A stretch of DNA of 64,000 nucleotides from a virus. Below, piece after piece: positions 30,911 to 39,165 of the stretch. The position numbers and the translations under genes are program-made. The DNA is taken from positions 124,001 through 188,000 of IMG/VR virus record IMGVR_UViG_3300023174_000044. One strand, 5' to 3'. The number at the start of each line of letters is the position of its first letter. The stretch's first letter is position 1. The notes below the pieces were generated by a model. It did not search any database. It saw nothing but the letters and a program-made list of their open reading frames with translations, and was not told the DNA's origin.

Positions 30911-31770
30911 TCAAGACCCATGCTCTTACGAATTTTAGTTGCGCTGATATCAGTTATTGATGAGTCAAATGACTCTTGTTCAATCTTATAGCCAACATCT
31001 CTACCATAGGTAATGTTTACAATGTTAGGTACAACCTGTATTTCATACTGTCCTTGATACAAAGTATCTAAGTCACGCCGTATGAAAGATTTGACTTTTT
31101 CAATTTCAAATGGGTTAGAGCCTTGCCACCCTTGACAGTCACGTATTTGAATTACCACTTGCCCTGTCTTGGCAATAGCACGTTCAAACAAAGCTCGATG
31201 GCCAGCATGCCAGGGCTGCCAACGACCTAACATTTGTACAGTTTCTTTTTGCCAATCAAACACTGGCCGACGGCGATTTTCTAATATATGCGATCCAATA
31301 AACTCAGCCCATTTTTCAGCATTTTGTTCTGTAATTCTAAAGTCATATACTTCAGGCGGAACAAAGGCCTTGTTGGTATCTTCGTAACGGCCTTTATCAA
31401 TGGTGTCAACCCAGATGGTCCAATCAGCTTTGAAATTGTTGCGCATCTCTACCAATGGTGCAACAAAGTCACAGATCACATATTCTCCTGAGCACTCTAT
31501 GGCAAATTGGAACATACGCAAACTTTGACGAATACGTCCAGCATCAGAAAAATCCCAATCGTTATACTTTTTACGAATGTCGTCGGCATTGAACCAATCA
31601 ACACCTACATTCATAAAGTTGGGACCGGGTATTCCTTCATAATTCATTACTCGACTGGGATTAATTTTCATTAAATCCCCATTGGTTTCAATATATTGTT
31701 TTAGTGCCTGTGCTAGATATGTTTTGCCTGCACCGGGCAAGCCCATTATTAAAATACGTTGTGTGCTCAT
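30907..31770 (-). CDS. Fusion of APS-kinase-like P-loop domain and HxGH nucleotidyltransferase
   Basis: Start at 31770, where the ATG overlaps the upstream stop as ATGA. 287 residues. N-terminal half: Walker A GLPGAGKT (10-17), DWFNADDIRKKYNDWDFSD and an R..F..T series like CysC-type adenylylsulfate kinases. C-terminal half (from ~180): MLGRWQPWHAGHRALFERA is the HxGH motif, DISATKIRK the ISxTxIR-like motif. Could make PAPS for the neighbouring sulfotransferase-like proteins, or act in NAD or polyol-phosphate metabolism (NadR is a fusion of the same two folds in the opposite order). Confidence 0.72.
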   Translation of the reverse strand: MSTQRILIMGLPGAGKTYLAQALKQYIETNGDLMKINPSRVMNYEGIPGPNFMNVGVDWFNADDIRKKYNDWDFSDAGRIRQSLRMFQFAIECSGEYVICDFVAPLVEMRNNFKADWTIWVDTIDKGRYEDTNKAFVPPEVYDFRITEQNAEKWAEFIGSHILENRRRPVFDWQKETVQMLGRWQPWHAGHRALFERAIAKTGQVVIQIRDCQGWQGSNPFEIEKVKSFIRRDLDTLYQGQYEIQVVPNIVNITYGRDVGYKIEQESFDSSITDISATKIRKSMGLE

Positions 31771-32393
31771 TTCCATTTCCTTGAAGAGTGTTTTGCTAAA
31801 TCATCTGTGGGATGATAATCCACAGGTTGAAAGTATTTACGATTGGTATCATCTTGTAAAATTTTATTTAATACTGGGTCTTTAAAATCTATTGGGAATT
31901 CCAATTGCTTTGAAATTTGCCGCAAATAATTTTCTTTATAAAGATGCAGTAACTCATAACTTAGGAATACAGGACTCCATGTTGTTAATTTTTCATATTC
32001 TGCCAGTGCTATATCAAATGTGGGTTCGCCGCGCACACGAGTTTCTTGACAGTTTAATACATTACGATCTCTACCAATGATAGCAATCTTTACCTGTATG
32101 CCCAGACCCATTGCAGTGGCAGCAAAACGCACAATATTGGGCACAGTACGCTCACCGTTCATCATGTACGGTGTACTTACACTGGTCACAAAGTACTTGC
32201 ATTCACCCCAGACAAACTCTTTTAATAGATCGGGGTTCTCCCAACAGGCCGCAAAGGGTTCTTGATCATGCCCTATCCAGTATTCGTGTAACAAGGCATG
32301 CCATGCATACACATCAGGGTGTAAGGCAAAGATCTTGCTCCATAAATGATTTCCCGAACCCTGCGGTCCTGTCAGGATTAACAGAGTTTTCAT
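31767..32393 (-). CDS. Sulfotransferase-like P-loop protein
   Basis: 208 residues, MKTLLILTGPQGSGNHLWSK as P-loop/PSB motif, VKIAIIGRDRNVLNCQETR as the likely 3'-phosphate strand. Gene overlaps by four bases with both neighbours, within the run from 30065 to 34661. Substrate unknown. Confidence 0.6.
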   Translation of the reverse strand: MKTLLILTGPQGSGNHLWSKIFALHPDVYAWHALLHEYWIGHDQEPFAACWENPDLLKEFVWGECKYFVTSVSTPYMMNGERTVPNIVRFAATAMGLGIQVKIAIIGRDRNVLNCQETRVRGEPTFDIALAEYEKLTTWSPVFLSYELLHLYKENYLRQISKQLEFPIDFKDPVLNKILQDDTNRKYFQPVDYHPTDDLAKHSSRKWK

Positions 32394-33055
32394 CTTGGCA
32401 AATGAGCTAGAAATTCTTGTGTGCGATCAGTTATAACGCCTGTTAATTGTAGCGTTACTCGGGGATGGTGCCCAGCATTAGCAGTCGAGTGTGGCATGTT
32501 GACCCAGTCAAATGTGCTGACATCACCGGAACGCCATTGATTCCAGTGATGGTTACCATATTCCCAGAACTGTCCAGGTTGCCAGTCTGTGAGCTGAACA
32601 AATATACGCATCACACGTGAGGGATCTTCAGGATTCCATTTCTGTAATTTATCCATGTGTAGGTTCCAAACTTCCCCAGGCTGTTGCACATGAATACGTT
32701 CCATGCAGTCGTCTAGCGCAAACTGGTTGGAAATCTTTTTGAGCGACTCGGGCATGTTCCAGTTTAAATGAGTGATAATTATTTTGGGGTCTACACCCAC
32801 ACGCTCTAGATCATATTCTTCTGCCACCAGGTCCTCACGTGGAGGCAACACACCCTCGCCTTTGTAACCACGTGTTTCCCAGGTGGCCGGCTTGGAATTG
32901 GCCACTATGTCAGCAACATCAGCTGACCACGTGGGTTCAATGTGTCCTAGATGTGCAATTACATCTTCAAAACGATCCAATCTTTTACTATCAAAATGGT
33001 ATGTGCTGGTGCTTTTGGTGAAATCCCAACTGCTTTTAAATTCGTCTGTTATCAT
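32390..33055 (-). CDS. 2-oxoglutarate/Fe(II)-oxygenase-like protein (Asp/Asn beta-hydroxylase type)
   Basis: 221 residues with a double-stranded beta-helix pattern: WNLHMDKLQKW (HxD iron ligands), FWEYGNHHWNQWRSGDVSTF and NMPHSTANAGHHPRVTLQ (distal His and the Arg for 2OG). Such enzymes hydroxylate amino acid side chains, nucleic acids or small molecules. Overlaps neighbours by four bases. Substrate unknown. Confidence 0.65.
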   Translation of the reverse strand: MITDEFKSSWDFTKSTSTYHFDSKRLDRFEDVIAHLGHIEPTWSADVADIVANSKPATWETRGYKGEGVLPPREDLVAEEYDLERVGVDPKIIITHLNWNMPESLKKISNQFALDDCMERIHVQQPGEVWNLHMDKLQKWNPEDPSRVMRIFVQLTDWQPGQFWEYGNHHWNQWRSGDVSTFDWVNMPHSTANAGHHPRVTLQLTGVITDRTQEFLAHLPR

Positions 33056-33681
33056 ATTACTTTTACCCTTATGTCGTTTACTGCGTACTCTTGTGTGTAT
33101 TCTGCGGGAGGTGCATCTATGCCCAGGGCCGCAGCCAGTCGTAGATTGTTGTCCATTACAGGTTTATCATTGTATTTCCACCATGCGGCCAATATGTCTC
33201 GATTCTGGCTGCAAATGATCTGTGCCATGTTCTTTAAGTCTCGAAAATACTCATGATAGTCAGGATATGTTATATCAAAATGCCCGCATTTGACCCACCA
33301 GCCCAGGCATGCGTCATCATTTCGATGCACAATTACAATGGGTGTTTCGGGGAATAGGTCGCGCAAATAGTCAATGTGATTTGAGAACACATGACTTTTG
33401 ATAATACGCACACCCTTGGATTCTTTAAATTGAAATGGCTCAGCAAATATTTCTTCTAGTTGCTGTCTGTTTAATGTTGTCAAATCCTCAGGCAGTGGGC
33501 TAATCATGCCTGGATCAAAGTACGCACCCAGATGCATGAGTTCCATTTTGCCCGATGCATCATGATAGTAAGTCCATTCATCTCTATAGTCCGAACGATC
33601 AATGTCAGGACTATAGTAGATGTTTTTGACTACACTACTCCATTTTGAGCCCGGAGCACCGGCTACAAAGATATATTTCAT
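33052..33681 (-). CDS. Sulfotransferase-like P-loop protein
   Basis: 209 residues, MKYIFVAGAPGSKWSSVVKN as the glycine-rich loop, TPIVIVHRNDDACLGWWVK as the central strand with an Arg. Second such gene in this operon, overlapping both neighbours by four bases. The acceptor is unknown. Confidence 0.58.
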   Translation of the reverse strand: MKYIFVAGAPGSKWSSVVKNIYYSPDIDRSDYRDEWTYYHDASGKMELMHLGAYFDPGMISPLPEDLTTLNRQQLEEIFAEPFQFKESKGVRIIKSHVFSNHIDYLRDLFPETPIVIVHRNDDACLGWWVKCGHFDITYPDYHEYFRDLKNMAQIICSQNRDILAAWWKYNDKPVMDNNLRLAAALGIDAPPAEYTQEYAVNDIRVKVI

Positions 33682-34661
33682 TCTTTACTTAAATCAATTC
33701 GACTCAACACAGGAATAAATGCCGCACGTAATTCGTCCATTTGCTTTCGAAGCCCTGCAGGAGTCAACTCATCTTCAGCATAGAAAATAACATTGGCTTC
33801 TCTGTATTCTGCATATTCTCGGCTACGAACCGCGGCACTAAATTGTTGTTGATACCAGGCAACAATTTCTCGATCTGTCCCAGGAGGCAATTGTATACTC
33901 CAGGCCGCATATACATTGATGCCAGGGGCAATGGTGTTCAACAACGGGACACCAGGAAACTGTGCCATCTTTTGTGTGCCTGTGAACCCAATAGGCTTTA
34001 CCTTGCCTGCGTCAACCAGAGATTTGGCCACTGTAATCGGTATAATAGCAAATTCAGTACCTGTTTTGCCGTCATAACTTGCGGCACTGGTTACTGCTGG
34101 CATAGGGCCGTTGAACCTTACAGGATTAACCATGTCTCTATTGCCTTTTCCTTTGTCCATCAAGTATTCATATGCTGTGCGATGTGCTCCACCGCCGACT
34201 GCAATATTAATTGTTCTGCCTGACTGAATATACTTCACAAACTCCTGTGGAGTATTAACACCGCTCTTGACACCGGCCACTAATACCAATGGTGATTTGC
34301 CCATGGTCAACACATCAATGAATGAGTCGTAATTGTATTTCTTTATATTCTTTTCCCAAATATCATTTGTTACATAACTGCTCATGTGGCTGGGCAAGTT
34401 AATAGTATGGCCGTCATTGACTGCTTCCAAAAACCGGTTGTTGGCAATAACCGAATCGGCTCCGGGAATGTTTTGCACAACATAAACAAATTTAGGGTTT
34501 TGTTTCTGTACAATATCCGCCAGTTTACGAAAGGCCATTTCATTGCCAGCACCGGGTGTGTTACCAATATACACAGTGACAGGCTTAGTTGGTTCCCATG
34601 CGTGAACTAGTGTGCTTGCAGTAACAAGCAATAAAGCAACAAACTTTTTTAATGTACTCAT
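33678..34661 (-). CDS. TctC/Bug-type periplasmic substrate-binding protein (tripartite tricarboxylate transporter)
   Basis: 327 residues with signal peptide MSTLKKFVALLLVTASTLVH (AW follows). PVTVYIGNTPGAGNEMAFRK, NIAVGGGAH, the GKVKPIGFTG strand and FPGVPLL are typical of Bug receptors, which bind carboxylates in the periplasm and deliver them to a TctA/TctB membrane pair. Bug proteins are hugely expanded in Burkholderiales, which hints at the host. No transporter membrane genes are nearby, so it would use host TctAB or act as a binding protein. AAGGAG ribosome site, and an insulating terminator upstream. Confidence 0.87.
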   Translation of the reverse strand: MSTLKKFVALLLVTASTLVHAWEPTKPVTVYIGNTPGAGNEMAFRKLADIVQKQNPKFVYVVQNIPGADSVIANNRFLEAVNDGHTINLPSHMSSYVTNDIWEKNIKKYNYDSFIDVLTMGKSPLVLVAGVKSGVNTPQEFVKYIQSGRTINIAVGGGAHRTAYEYLMDKGKGNRDMVNPVRFNGPMPAVTSAASYDGKTGTEFAIIPITVAKSLVDAGKVKPIGFTGTQKMAQFPGVPLLNTIAPGINVYAAWSIQLPPGTDREIVAWYQQQFSAAVRSREYAEYREANVIFYAEDELTPAGLRKQMDELRAAFIPVLSRIDLSKE

Positions 34662-34686
34662 ATTATCTCCTTAAATATACTTAATT

Positions 34687-34723
34687 AAAAAAACAAGACC
34701 AGTAAAATTTTTACAGGTCTTGT
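34687..34723 (-). terminator. Rho-independent terminator upstream of tctC
   Basis: ACAAGACC (34693-34700) and GGTCTTGT (34716-34723) pair, with an inner GTAAA/TTTAC stem; on the minus strand seven T follow (34687-34693). It stops minus-strand RNA antisense to the methyltransferase gene before it reaches tctC. A TATATTTA stretch between it and the tctC ATG may be that gene's promoter. Confidence 0.65.
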
Positions 34724-34754
34724 AAAATTATTTATCTCAAAGGTAAAATTTTAT

Positions 34755-35480
34755 ATGAATACCAAAATTTTTGACTTATTAACTAAAAATTTGCAGGCCG
34801 CCTTTAATTTACCCAAGTATCAGAGAATTCTTGACACCATTGGGCCGGACACAGAAGTTGACAAACTTCCTTGGACTCCGGCTAGATATCGTAAATTCAA
34901 AGACGCTGTGGATGCTGAATTGCAGTTGTCCTGCGATTATGTTGGTACATTAAAGAACATAACAGCTGATCTCAGCGAACGTTATATCAATCACTTTTTT
35001 GGCGAAATCTGGAAACCCAGAACTGGCGACTATGACTACACAGGCTGGCAGTTGGCTGAAGAAATTAATCAACTCAATCCACATAGTGTACTAGATGTTG
35101 GTTGTGGATATCATCCTTTTAAAGGTCGTATTAACAACGTTGTTGGTATTGATCCCTATAACAACTGCGCCGATTACATGGTTGACATTCTGGACTATGC
35201 TGGTAGTCACGATGTTATTATTGCTTTGGGATCAATTAACTTTAATAGTCGTGATGAGATTGAATCACGCTTTGCTAAGTGTGTTGATCTATTAGAATCA
35301 GGCGGCAAATTTTATCTACGAGCAAACCCTGGAATCACACACAAAACAGGACCATATGTTGACATATTCCCCTGGAGTTTTGAAATAGTCAAAGAGTTTG
35401 CTGACAAGTACAAGTTAAAGTTGTTAGAGTTTAAAAAAGACAACAACGATAGACTGTACTTTGTGTATTCTAAACCTTGA
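34755..35480 (+). CDS. Class I SAM-dependent methyltransferase
   Basis: 241 residues. Motif I HSVLDVGCGYHPFKG (~110-124), VGIDPY as the acidic strand 2, YAGSHDVIIALGSINF as motif IV and LLESGGKFYLRANPG as motif VI. The N-terminal ~75 residues may form a substrate domain. Plus-strand, flanked by minus-strand genes; 3' end overlaps the convergent gene by 11 bases. Substrate unknown. Confidence 0.75.
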   Translation: MNTKIFDLLTKNLQAAFNLPKYQRILDTIGPDTEVDKLPWTPARYRKFKDAVDAELQLSCDYVGTLKNITADLSERYINHFFGEIWKPRTGDYDYTGWQLAEEINQLNPHSVLDVGCGYHPFKGRINNVVGIDPYNNCADYMVDILDYAGSHDVIIALGSINFNSRDEIESRFAKCVDLLESGGKFYLRANPGITHKTGPYVDIFPWSFEIVKEFADKYKLKLLEFKKDNNDRLYFVYSKP

Positions 35481-36111
35481 TATCTTTGATTAAATCAAAG
35501 GCAGCCAAATGAGCTTGTTCTAAAGGGTGTAGTGTGTTGCTAATAGGATATCCTTTGACCTGGCTCCACTCTAAGAAATTCTTATCTTCAAACTTGGTCA
35601 TGTAAGGACGTACATAGTTTTGTAGGTCCATAATTCCTGGCGGTGCATGATATTTACTGTCAAAGGTTAAGTCGTCCATGTAGGTCATTATAAATGGACA
35701 GTTCTTTTCTTTAAGTGTGTCTATGGCCAAGCGCATACACATTAGAGTATTGAGTTTATCTCTGTACTCAGAGTGTAGGTTTTTAAAATAAAAAGTAGAA
35801 TTGGTATCTTTTTCAATAGGGCGTAGTGTTAGCCAATCATCTTTGTGATCAGTGTGATCAAATCGATCAATCCAGGTCCATCCGATCACAAACAAGCTGT
35901 GTTCATTGCAGCCTGCTTGATTTAGCACACGGTCAAGTATGCTGAGATTGCCAATGCCTGGGCGGGCATAACAAATATATTGGTAATCTAAATGATTAGC
36001 AAGATGTGCGGGCCAGGTTAGTTTACTGGGTGTGGCCCAAAGAGCACCATTTCCGTCGTCAGATAAATCTGTTCCAAAAATGAAACTGCACCCAAAGCTT
36101 TTGAGTTTCAT
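35470..36111 (-). CDS. SGNH-hydrolase-like protein
   Basis: 213 residues. MKLKSFGCSFIFGTDL (block I), YARPGIGNLSIL (Gly/Asn) and NTLHPLEQAHLAAF (block V His). Similar proteins are common in T4-like cyanophages. Substrate unknown. Confidence 0.6.
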   Translation of the reverse strand: MKLKSFGCSFIFGTDLSDDGNGALWATPSKLTWPAHLANHLDYQYICYARPGIGNLSILDRVLNQAGCNEHSLFVIGWTWIDRFDHTDHKDDWLTLRPIEKDTNSTFYFKNLHSEYRDKLNTLMCMRLAIDTLKEKNCPFIMTYMDDLTFDSKYHAPPGIMDLQNYVRPYMTKFEDKNFLEWSQVKGYPISNTLHPLEQAHLAAFDLIKDIKV

Positions 36112-36119
36112 AGGTATAG

Positions 36120-36662
36120 TTATATACCAGCGGCGGCCTGTAGACTGCGAATATCTTTTTCGCGTTCAAAAATTTGTTTTGGTTGAATACCTGCGGCTAT
36201 GCGCATTTCGTTTAGTCCTGACTCTTTTTCTTTACGATACAGTTTAGGACTTAGCGGAACTAAGCTATCAAATATTTCTTCAGTAAAAGGGTGCTCTTTT
36301 CCTTCGTAGCGCATGGTCCAGTCGTCAGGGCCAAACTCGGTGAGTGTACTTAAATCGTCAACTAACTCTGCTGTGTGCTTGCCAGAAGTACTACGTCTAC
36401 GCATTTCTACGTAGACCAGATATCTACCGGCTTTGATTTCTCCTGGACTGGTGTCTGAATCCAACACAAAGTCATAGCCTTTTTCAAACCAATTCACAAG
36501 ATCCTTTGCGGCTTGTTTACTGCGAACAAAAAAGCTTAGTACAATAATTTCGTCGTCGTCGCCCATTTTACTAGCAAATTCGTCCACGTGAATTGTGGGC
36601 TTCATCATGCCCTCTAGGTCCTTGTACTCAAGGCCTTCAAACAGCGGCTGGTTGTTGTGCAT
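36120..36662 (-). CDS. Conserved T4-like phage protein
   Basis: Start at 36662, with a GGAGG ribosome site six bases upstream, rather than the in-frame ATG at 36674. 180 residues with VDEFASKMGDDDEIIVLSFF, DLVNWFEKGYDFVLDSDTSP and YLVYVEMRRRS, a set I recall from conserved hypothetical proteins of cyanophages. Function unknown. It overlaps the gene upstream by 26 bases. Confidence 0.75.
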   Translation of the reverse strand: MHNNQPLFEGLEYKDLEGMMKPTIHVDEFASKMGDDDEIIVLSFFVRSKQAAKDLVNWFEKGYDFVLDSDTSPGEIKAGRYLVYVEMRRRSTSGKHTAELVDDLSTLTEFGPDDWTMRYEGKEHPFTEEIFDSLVPLSPKLYRKEKESGLNEMRIAAGIQPKQIFEREKDIRSLQAAAGI

Positions 36663-37227
36663 CTTGTCCTCCAATTGCTGGTTGTTGTACGTCGTCTTGC
36701 CGGAATTCTTCTTGGTCTAGATCTTCTTCGTAGGCGCTGTCTAGATCTTCTAGGTCAATTTGTTCGCCTTCCATCTCAATGGAGCCTGTGCGAATATCAG
36801 ACATCAATGTCTTGGGCATGACTATTTCAACCAGCCATACTTTTTTATCGATTAATCGTGCTTTGTGTGTACCAGGAATGAAATCATCGGGATCCTCAAT
36901 TTTAATTGGAATCTTTATGTTTTTCTTCATGTATTTTACTTCGCAGTCAAAGGGAAGTAAACGACGAGCCCCACGTGGGTCGGGCATGAGTTTTTCAGGC
37001 CACATAAAAATACAGCCAACTTTGTATTTTCCGATAGTTGGACCTTGTACTAGTTCACCCAAAATCCAATTTTTAAATGCATAGATATCTAGCTCATCCA
37101 GCACACGTTCAAAGTCCAACAGGCTCAACAGACTACCTTCAGACATGTAGATGTTTTTAATATTGTCGGCTACCAGCCAGTAATCACTGTGGTCTTTGAA
37201 GATATCTTTATCAAGTTTATTGCTCAT
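36637..37227 (-). CDS. Conserved hypothetical protein
   Basis: 196 residues: a basic/beta core (KVGCIFMWPEKLMPDPRGAR) with an acidic, Gln-rich C-terminal tail (DLDSAYEEDLDQEE). Likely paired with the following gene. An AATAAATAAT motif lies 12 bases before the ATG. Function unknown. Confidence 0.68.
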   Translation of the reverse strand: MSNKLDKDIFKDHSDYWLVADNIKNIYMSEGSLLSLLDFERVLDELDIYAFKNWILGELVQGPTIGKYKVGCIFMWPEKLMPDPRGARRLLPFDCEVKYMKKNIKIPIKIEDPDDFIPGTHKARLIDKKVWLVEIVMPKTLMSDIRTGSIEMEGEQIDLEDLDSAYEEDLDQEEFRQDDVQQPAIGGQDAQQPAAV

Positions 37228-37349
37228 ACTATTATTTATTGTTCTTTAGAAACTAGTTGGTTTTTGCTTTATTGTCAGGATCCGGACAGCCTAATACTTA
37301 TGACATAATTTACCGAAATACAGATACACTAAACTTATTTTTATAATGC

Positions 37350-37357
37350 CTAAATAC
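37350..37357 (+). promoter_or_regulatory. Candidate late promoter of phoH
   Basis: CTAAATAC 26-33 bases before the phoH ATG. The 155-base divergent gap (37228-37382) otherwise holds an AT-rich stretch and a strong AAAGGGAG ribosome site. Confidence 0.4.
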
Positions 37358-37382
37358 CTGTGCCCAGGAAAGGGAGTTAACT

Positions 37383-38135
37383 ATGTTCAAAGGAGAACCG
37401 AACTTGAGTAGAAACCGAGGCGCCAAGGCGCAAAAACGCATCCAAACAGTTACTGAAAATACCATTCAATTTAACTTACAACCCAACTTAAAACAACGAG
37501 CAATAGAACTTATACCCAAAACTAAAAACCAAGAAAACCTTATATTAAATCTACTCGACGTAGATCAGCACATCATAGTAACAGCAGGGCCAGCAGGAAC
37601 TGGTAAAACTTATCTAGCCATGCTGGCAGCGGTCAAAGCATTTAGAAGTGGAGAAGCCAAGCGTATCGTTCTAACTCGTCCCGCCATTGGCGTGGAGGAT
37701 GAACAACATGGCTTTTTACCCGGCAATCTAGTGGCCAAAATGGAACCCTGGACAAGACCCCTGCTTGATGTACTGCGTGAATACTACCGACCCACTGAGA
37801 TCACTGCAATGATTGAAGATGGTACTATTGAAATTTCACCCTTAGCCTACATGCGTGGACGCACGTTCAAGCATTCCTGGATTATTGCAGATGAAATGCA
37901 AAACGCTACTCCTGCACAGATGAAAATGCTATTAAGCCGTATAGGCACAGGCAGTCGTATTGTGGTCACCGGAGATGTGGAACAAGCAGATCGACAACAG
38001 GATAACAATGGGTTGTTGGATCTATGCTTAAAATTAGAAGCAAGACCCATCAACGGAATGGCTGTGTGCAGAATGACCGGCCGAGATATACAAAGACACC
38101 CAATAATTGGAGAGGTACTACAATTATATCAATAA
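37383..38135 (+). CDS. phoH: PhoH-like ATPase
   Basis: 250 residues. Walker A GPAGTGKT (69-76), RIVLTRPAIGVEDEQHGFLP after it, SWIIADEMQNATPAQMKMLL as Walker B and RIVVTGDVEQADRQ as sensor. A P-loop ATPase very common in T4-like aquatic phages; its role is debated (RNA metabolism or phosphate stress). Plus strand, ahead of the radical SAM gene. Confidence 0.94.
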   Translation: MFKGEPNLSRNRGAKAQKRIQTVTENTIQFNLQPNLKQRAIELIPKTKNQENLILNLLDVDQHIIVTAGPAGTGKTYLAMLAAVKAFRSGEAKRIVLTRPAIGVEDEQHGFLPGNLVAKMEPWTRPLLDVLREYYRPTEITAMIEDGTIEISPLAYMRGRTFKHSWIIADEMQNATPAQMKMLLSRIGTGSRIVVTGDVEQADRQQDNNGLLDLCLKLEARPINGMAVCRMTGRDIQRHPIIGEVLQLYQ

Positions 38136-38158
38136 ACATTTAACAACAAAGGGCAGAC

Positions 38159-38166
38159 TATAAATA
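38159..38166 (+). promoter_or_regulatory. Perfect T4 late-promoter motif TATAAATA
   Basis: TATAAATA ends five bases before the ATG of the radical SAM gene. In T4 transcription starts about six bases after this box, which would give a nearly leaderless mRNA. No ribosome site is visible. Confidence 0.45.
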
Positions 38167-38171
38167 TTTGA

Positions 38172-39158
38172 ATGATTAAAATAGACCAAATCCGTGCATT
38201 ACACATTGAACTTAGTTCTCGTTGCAATGCACGATGTCCCATGTGTATGCGTAACTACCGGGGCGTGGATTTTAATGGAGGGTATCCGTTGACTGAGTTG
38301 TCACTCAGTGATATTCAACACATATTCCCTTCACACTTTTTAAAACAAATTAACCGTATTAACTTTAACGGAAATCTTGGAGATTTTAGTCTGGCCAGCG
38401 ATGCGTTGGAAATAGTTGACTACTTTTTATCTAATAGTACTGCTCAAATACAGATTGAAACAAATGGTAGTACACGTTCTACTGCCTGGTGGCAGAAATT
38501 AAACAACCATCGAATTAAAGTATTATTTGCATTAGACGGACTCAAAGACACACACAATCTGTACCGTCAGAACACTGATTGGGAAAAAATAATAGATAAT
38601 GCTGTGGCGTTAATCCAATCAGGCGGAAATGCTGTTTGGAAATTTATTCCGTTTAAACATAACCAACATCAATTTAATAGTTGTCAGACACTGAGCCGTC
38701 AGTTGGGATTTTCAGATTTTACAGTACGAGATCAGGGACGTAATCAAGGACCGGTATTTACAAGAAACGGCGAGTTTAGTCATTGGCTTGGCGATGCACA
38801 ATCTGACATACCCGATTCTAATGCTTTAATTGAAGATCATTTGACCTGGTTTGATTATAAAAAGAAAATTCCCTGGGTTAATGATAATGCACAAATAGAT
38901 TGTGGCCATATAAAACAAAAAGAGATTTATATAGCTGCCGACGGATCTGTGTATCCTTGTTGTTATCTGGGATATTTTCCAAAGACAATGCATCAACCAG
39001 GAAACAGTCAATTTAAAGATCTTGTCAAAGAAAACAATGCATTAGAATACAGTCTAGAGCATTGCATTGATTGGTTTGACCAGGTAGAAAAAACCTGGAC
39101 TTTACCCAGTGTGGCACAGGGTAAGTTGTATACGTGTGTTAGTGCCTGCGGACACTAA
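38172..39158 (+). CDS. Radical SAM protein with C-terminal SPASM-like domain
   Basis: 328 residues. CNARCPMC gives C18, C22 and C25 for the catalytic cluster; NLGDFSLASDALEIVDYFL and IETNGSTRST are core-barrel segments. C-terminal CGHIKQKEIYIAADGSVYPC then C, and more Cys near the end, fit an auxiliary-cluster domain in the usual order. Substrate unknown. Convergent with the HAD gene. Confidence 0.85.
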   Translation: MIKIDQIRALHIELSSRCNARCPMCMRNYRGVDFNGGYPLTELSLSDIQHIFPSHFLKQINRINFNGNLGDFSLASDALEIVDYFLSNSTAQIQIETNGSTRSTAWWQKLNNHRIKVLFALDGLKDTHNLYRQNTDWEKIIDNAVALIQSGGNAVWKFIPFKHNQHQFNSCQTLSRQLGFSDFTVRDQGRNQGPVFTRNGEFSHWLGDAQSDIPDSNALIEDHLTWFDYKKKIPWVNDNAQIDCGHIKQKEIYIAADGSVYPCCYLGYFPKTMHQPGNSQFKDLVKENNALEYSLEHCIDWFDQVEKTWTLPSVAQGKLYTCVSACGH

Positions 39159-39165
39159 CACTTTT

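Noticed and set aside
33741-34223. 160-codon plus-strand frame
   Set aside because: Antisense to tctC, no ribosome site, Cys-rich random-looking sequence.
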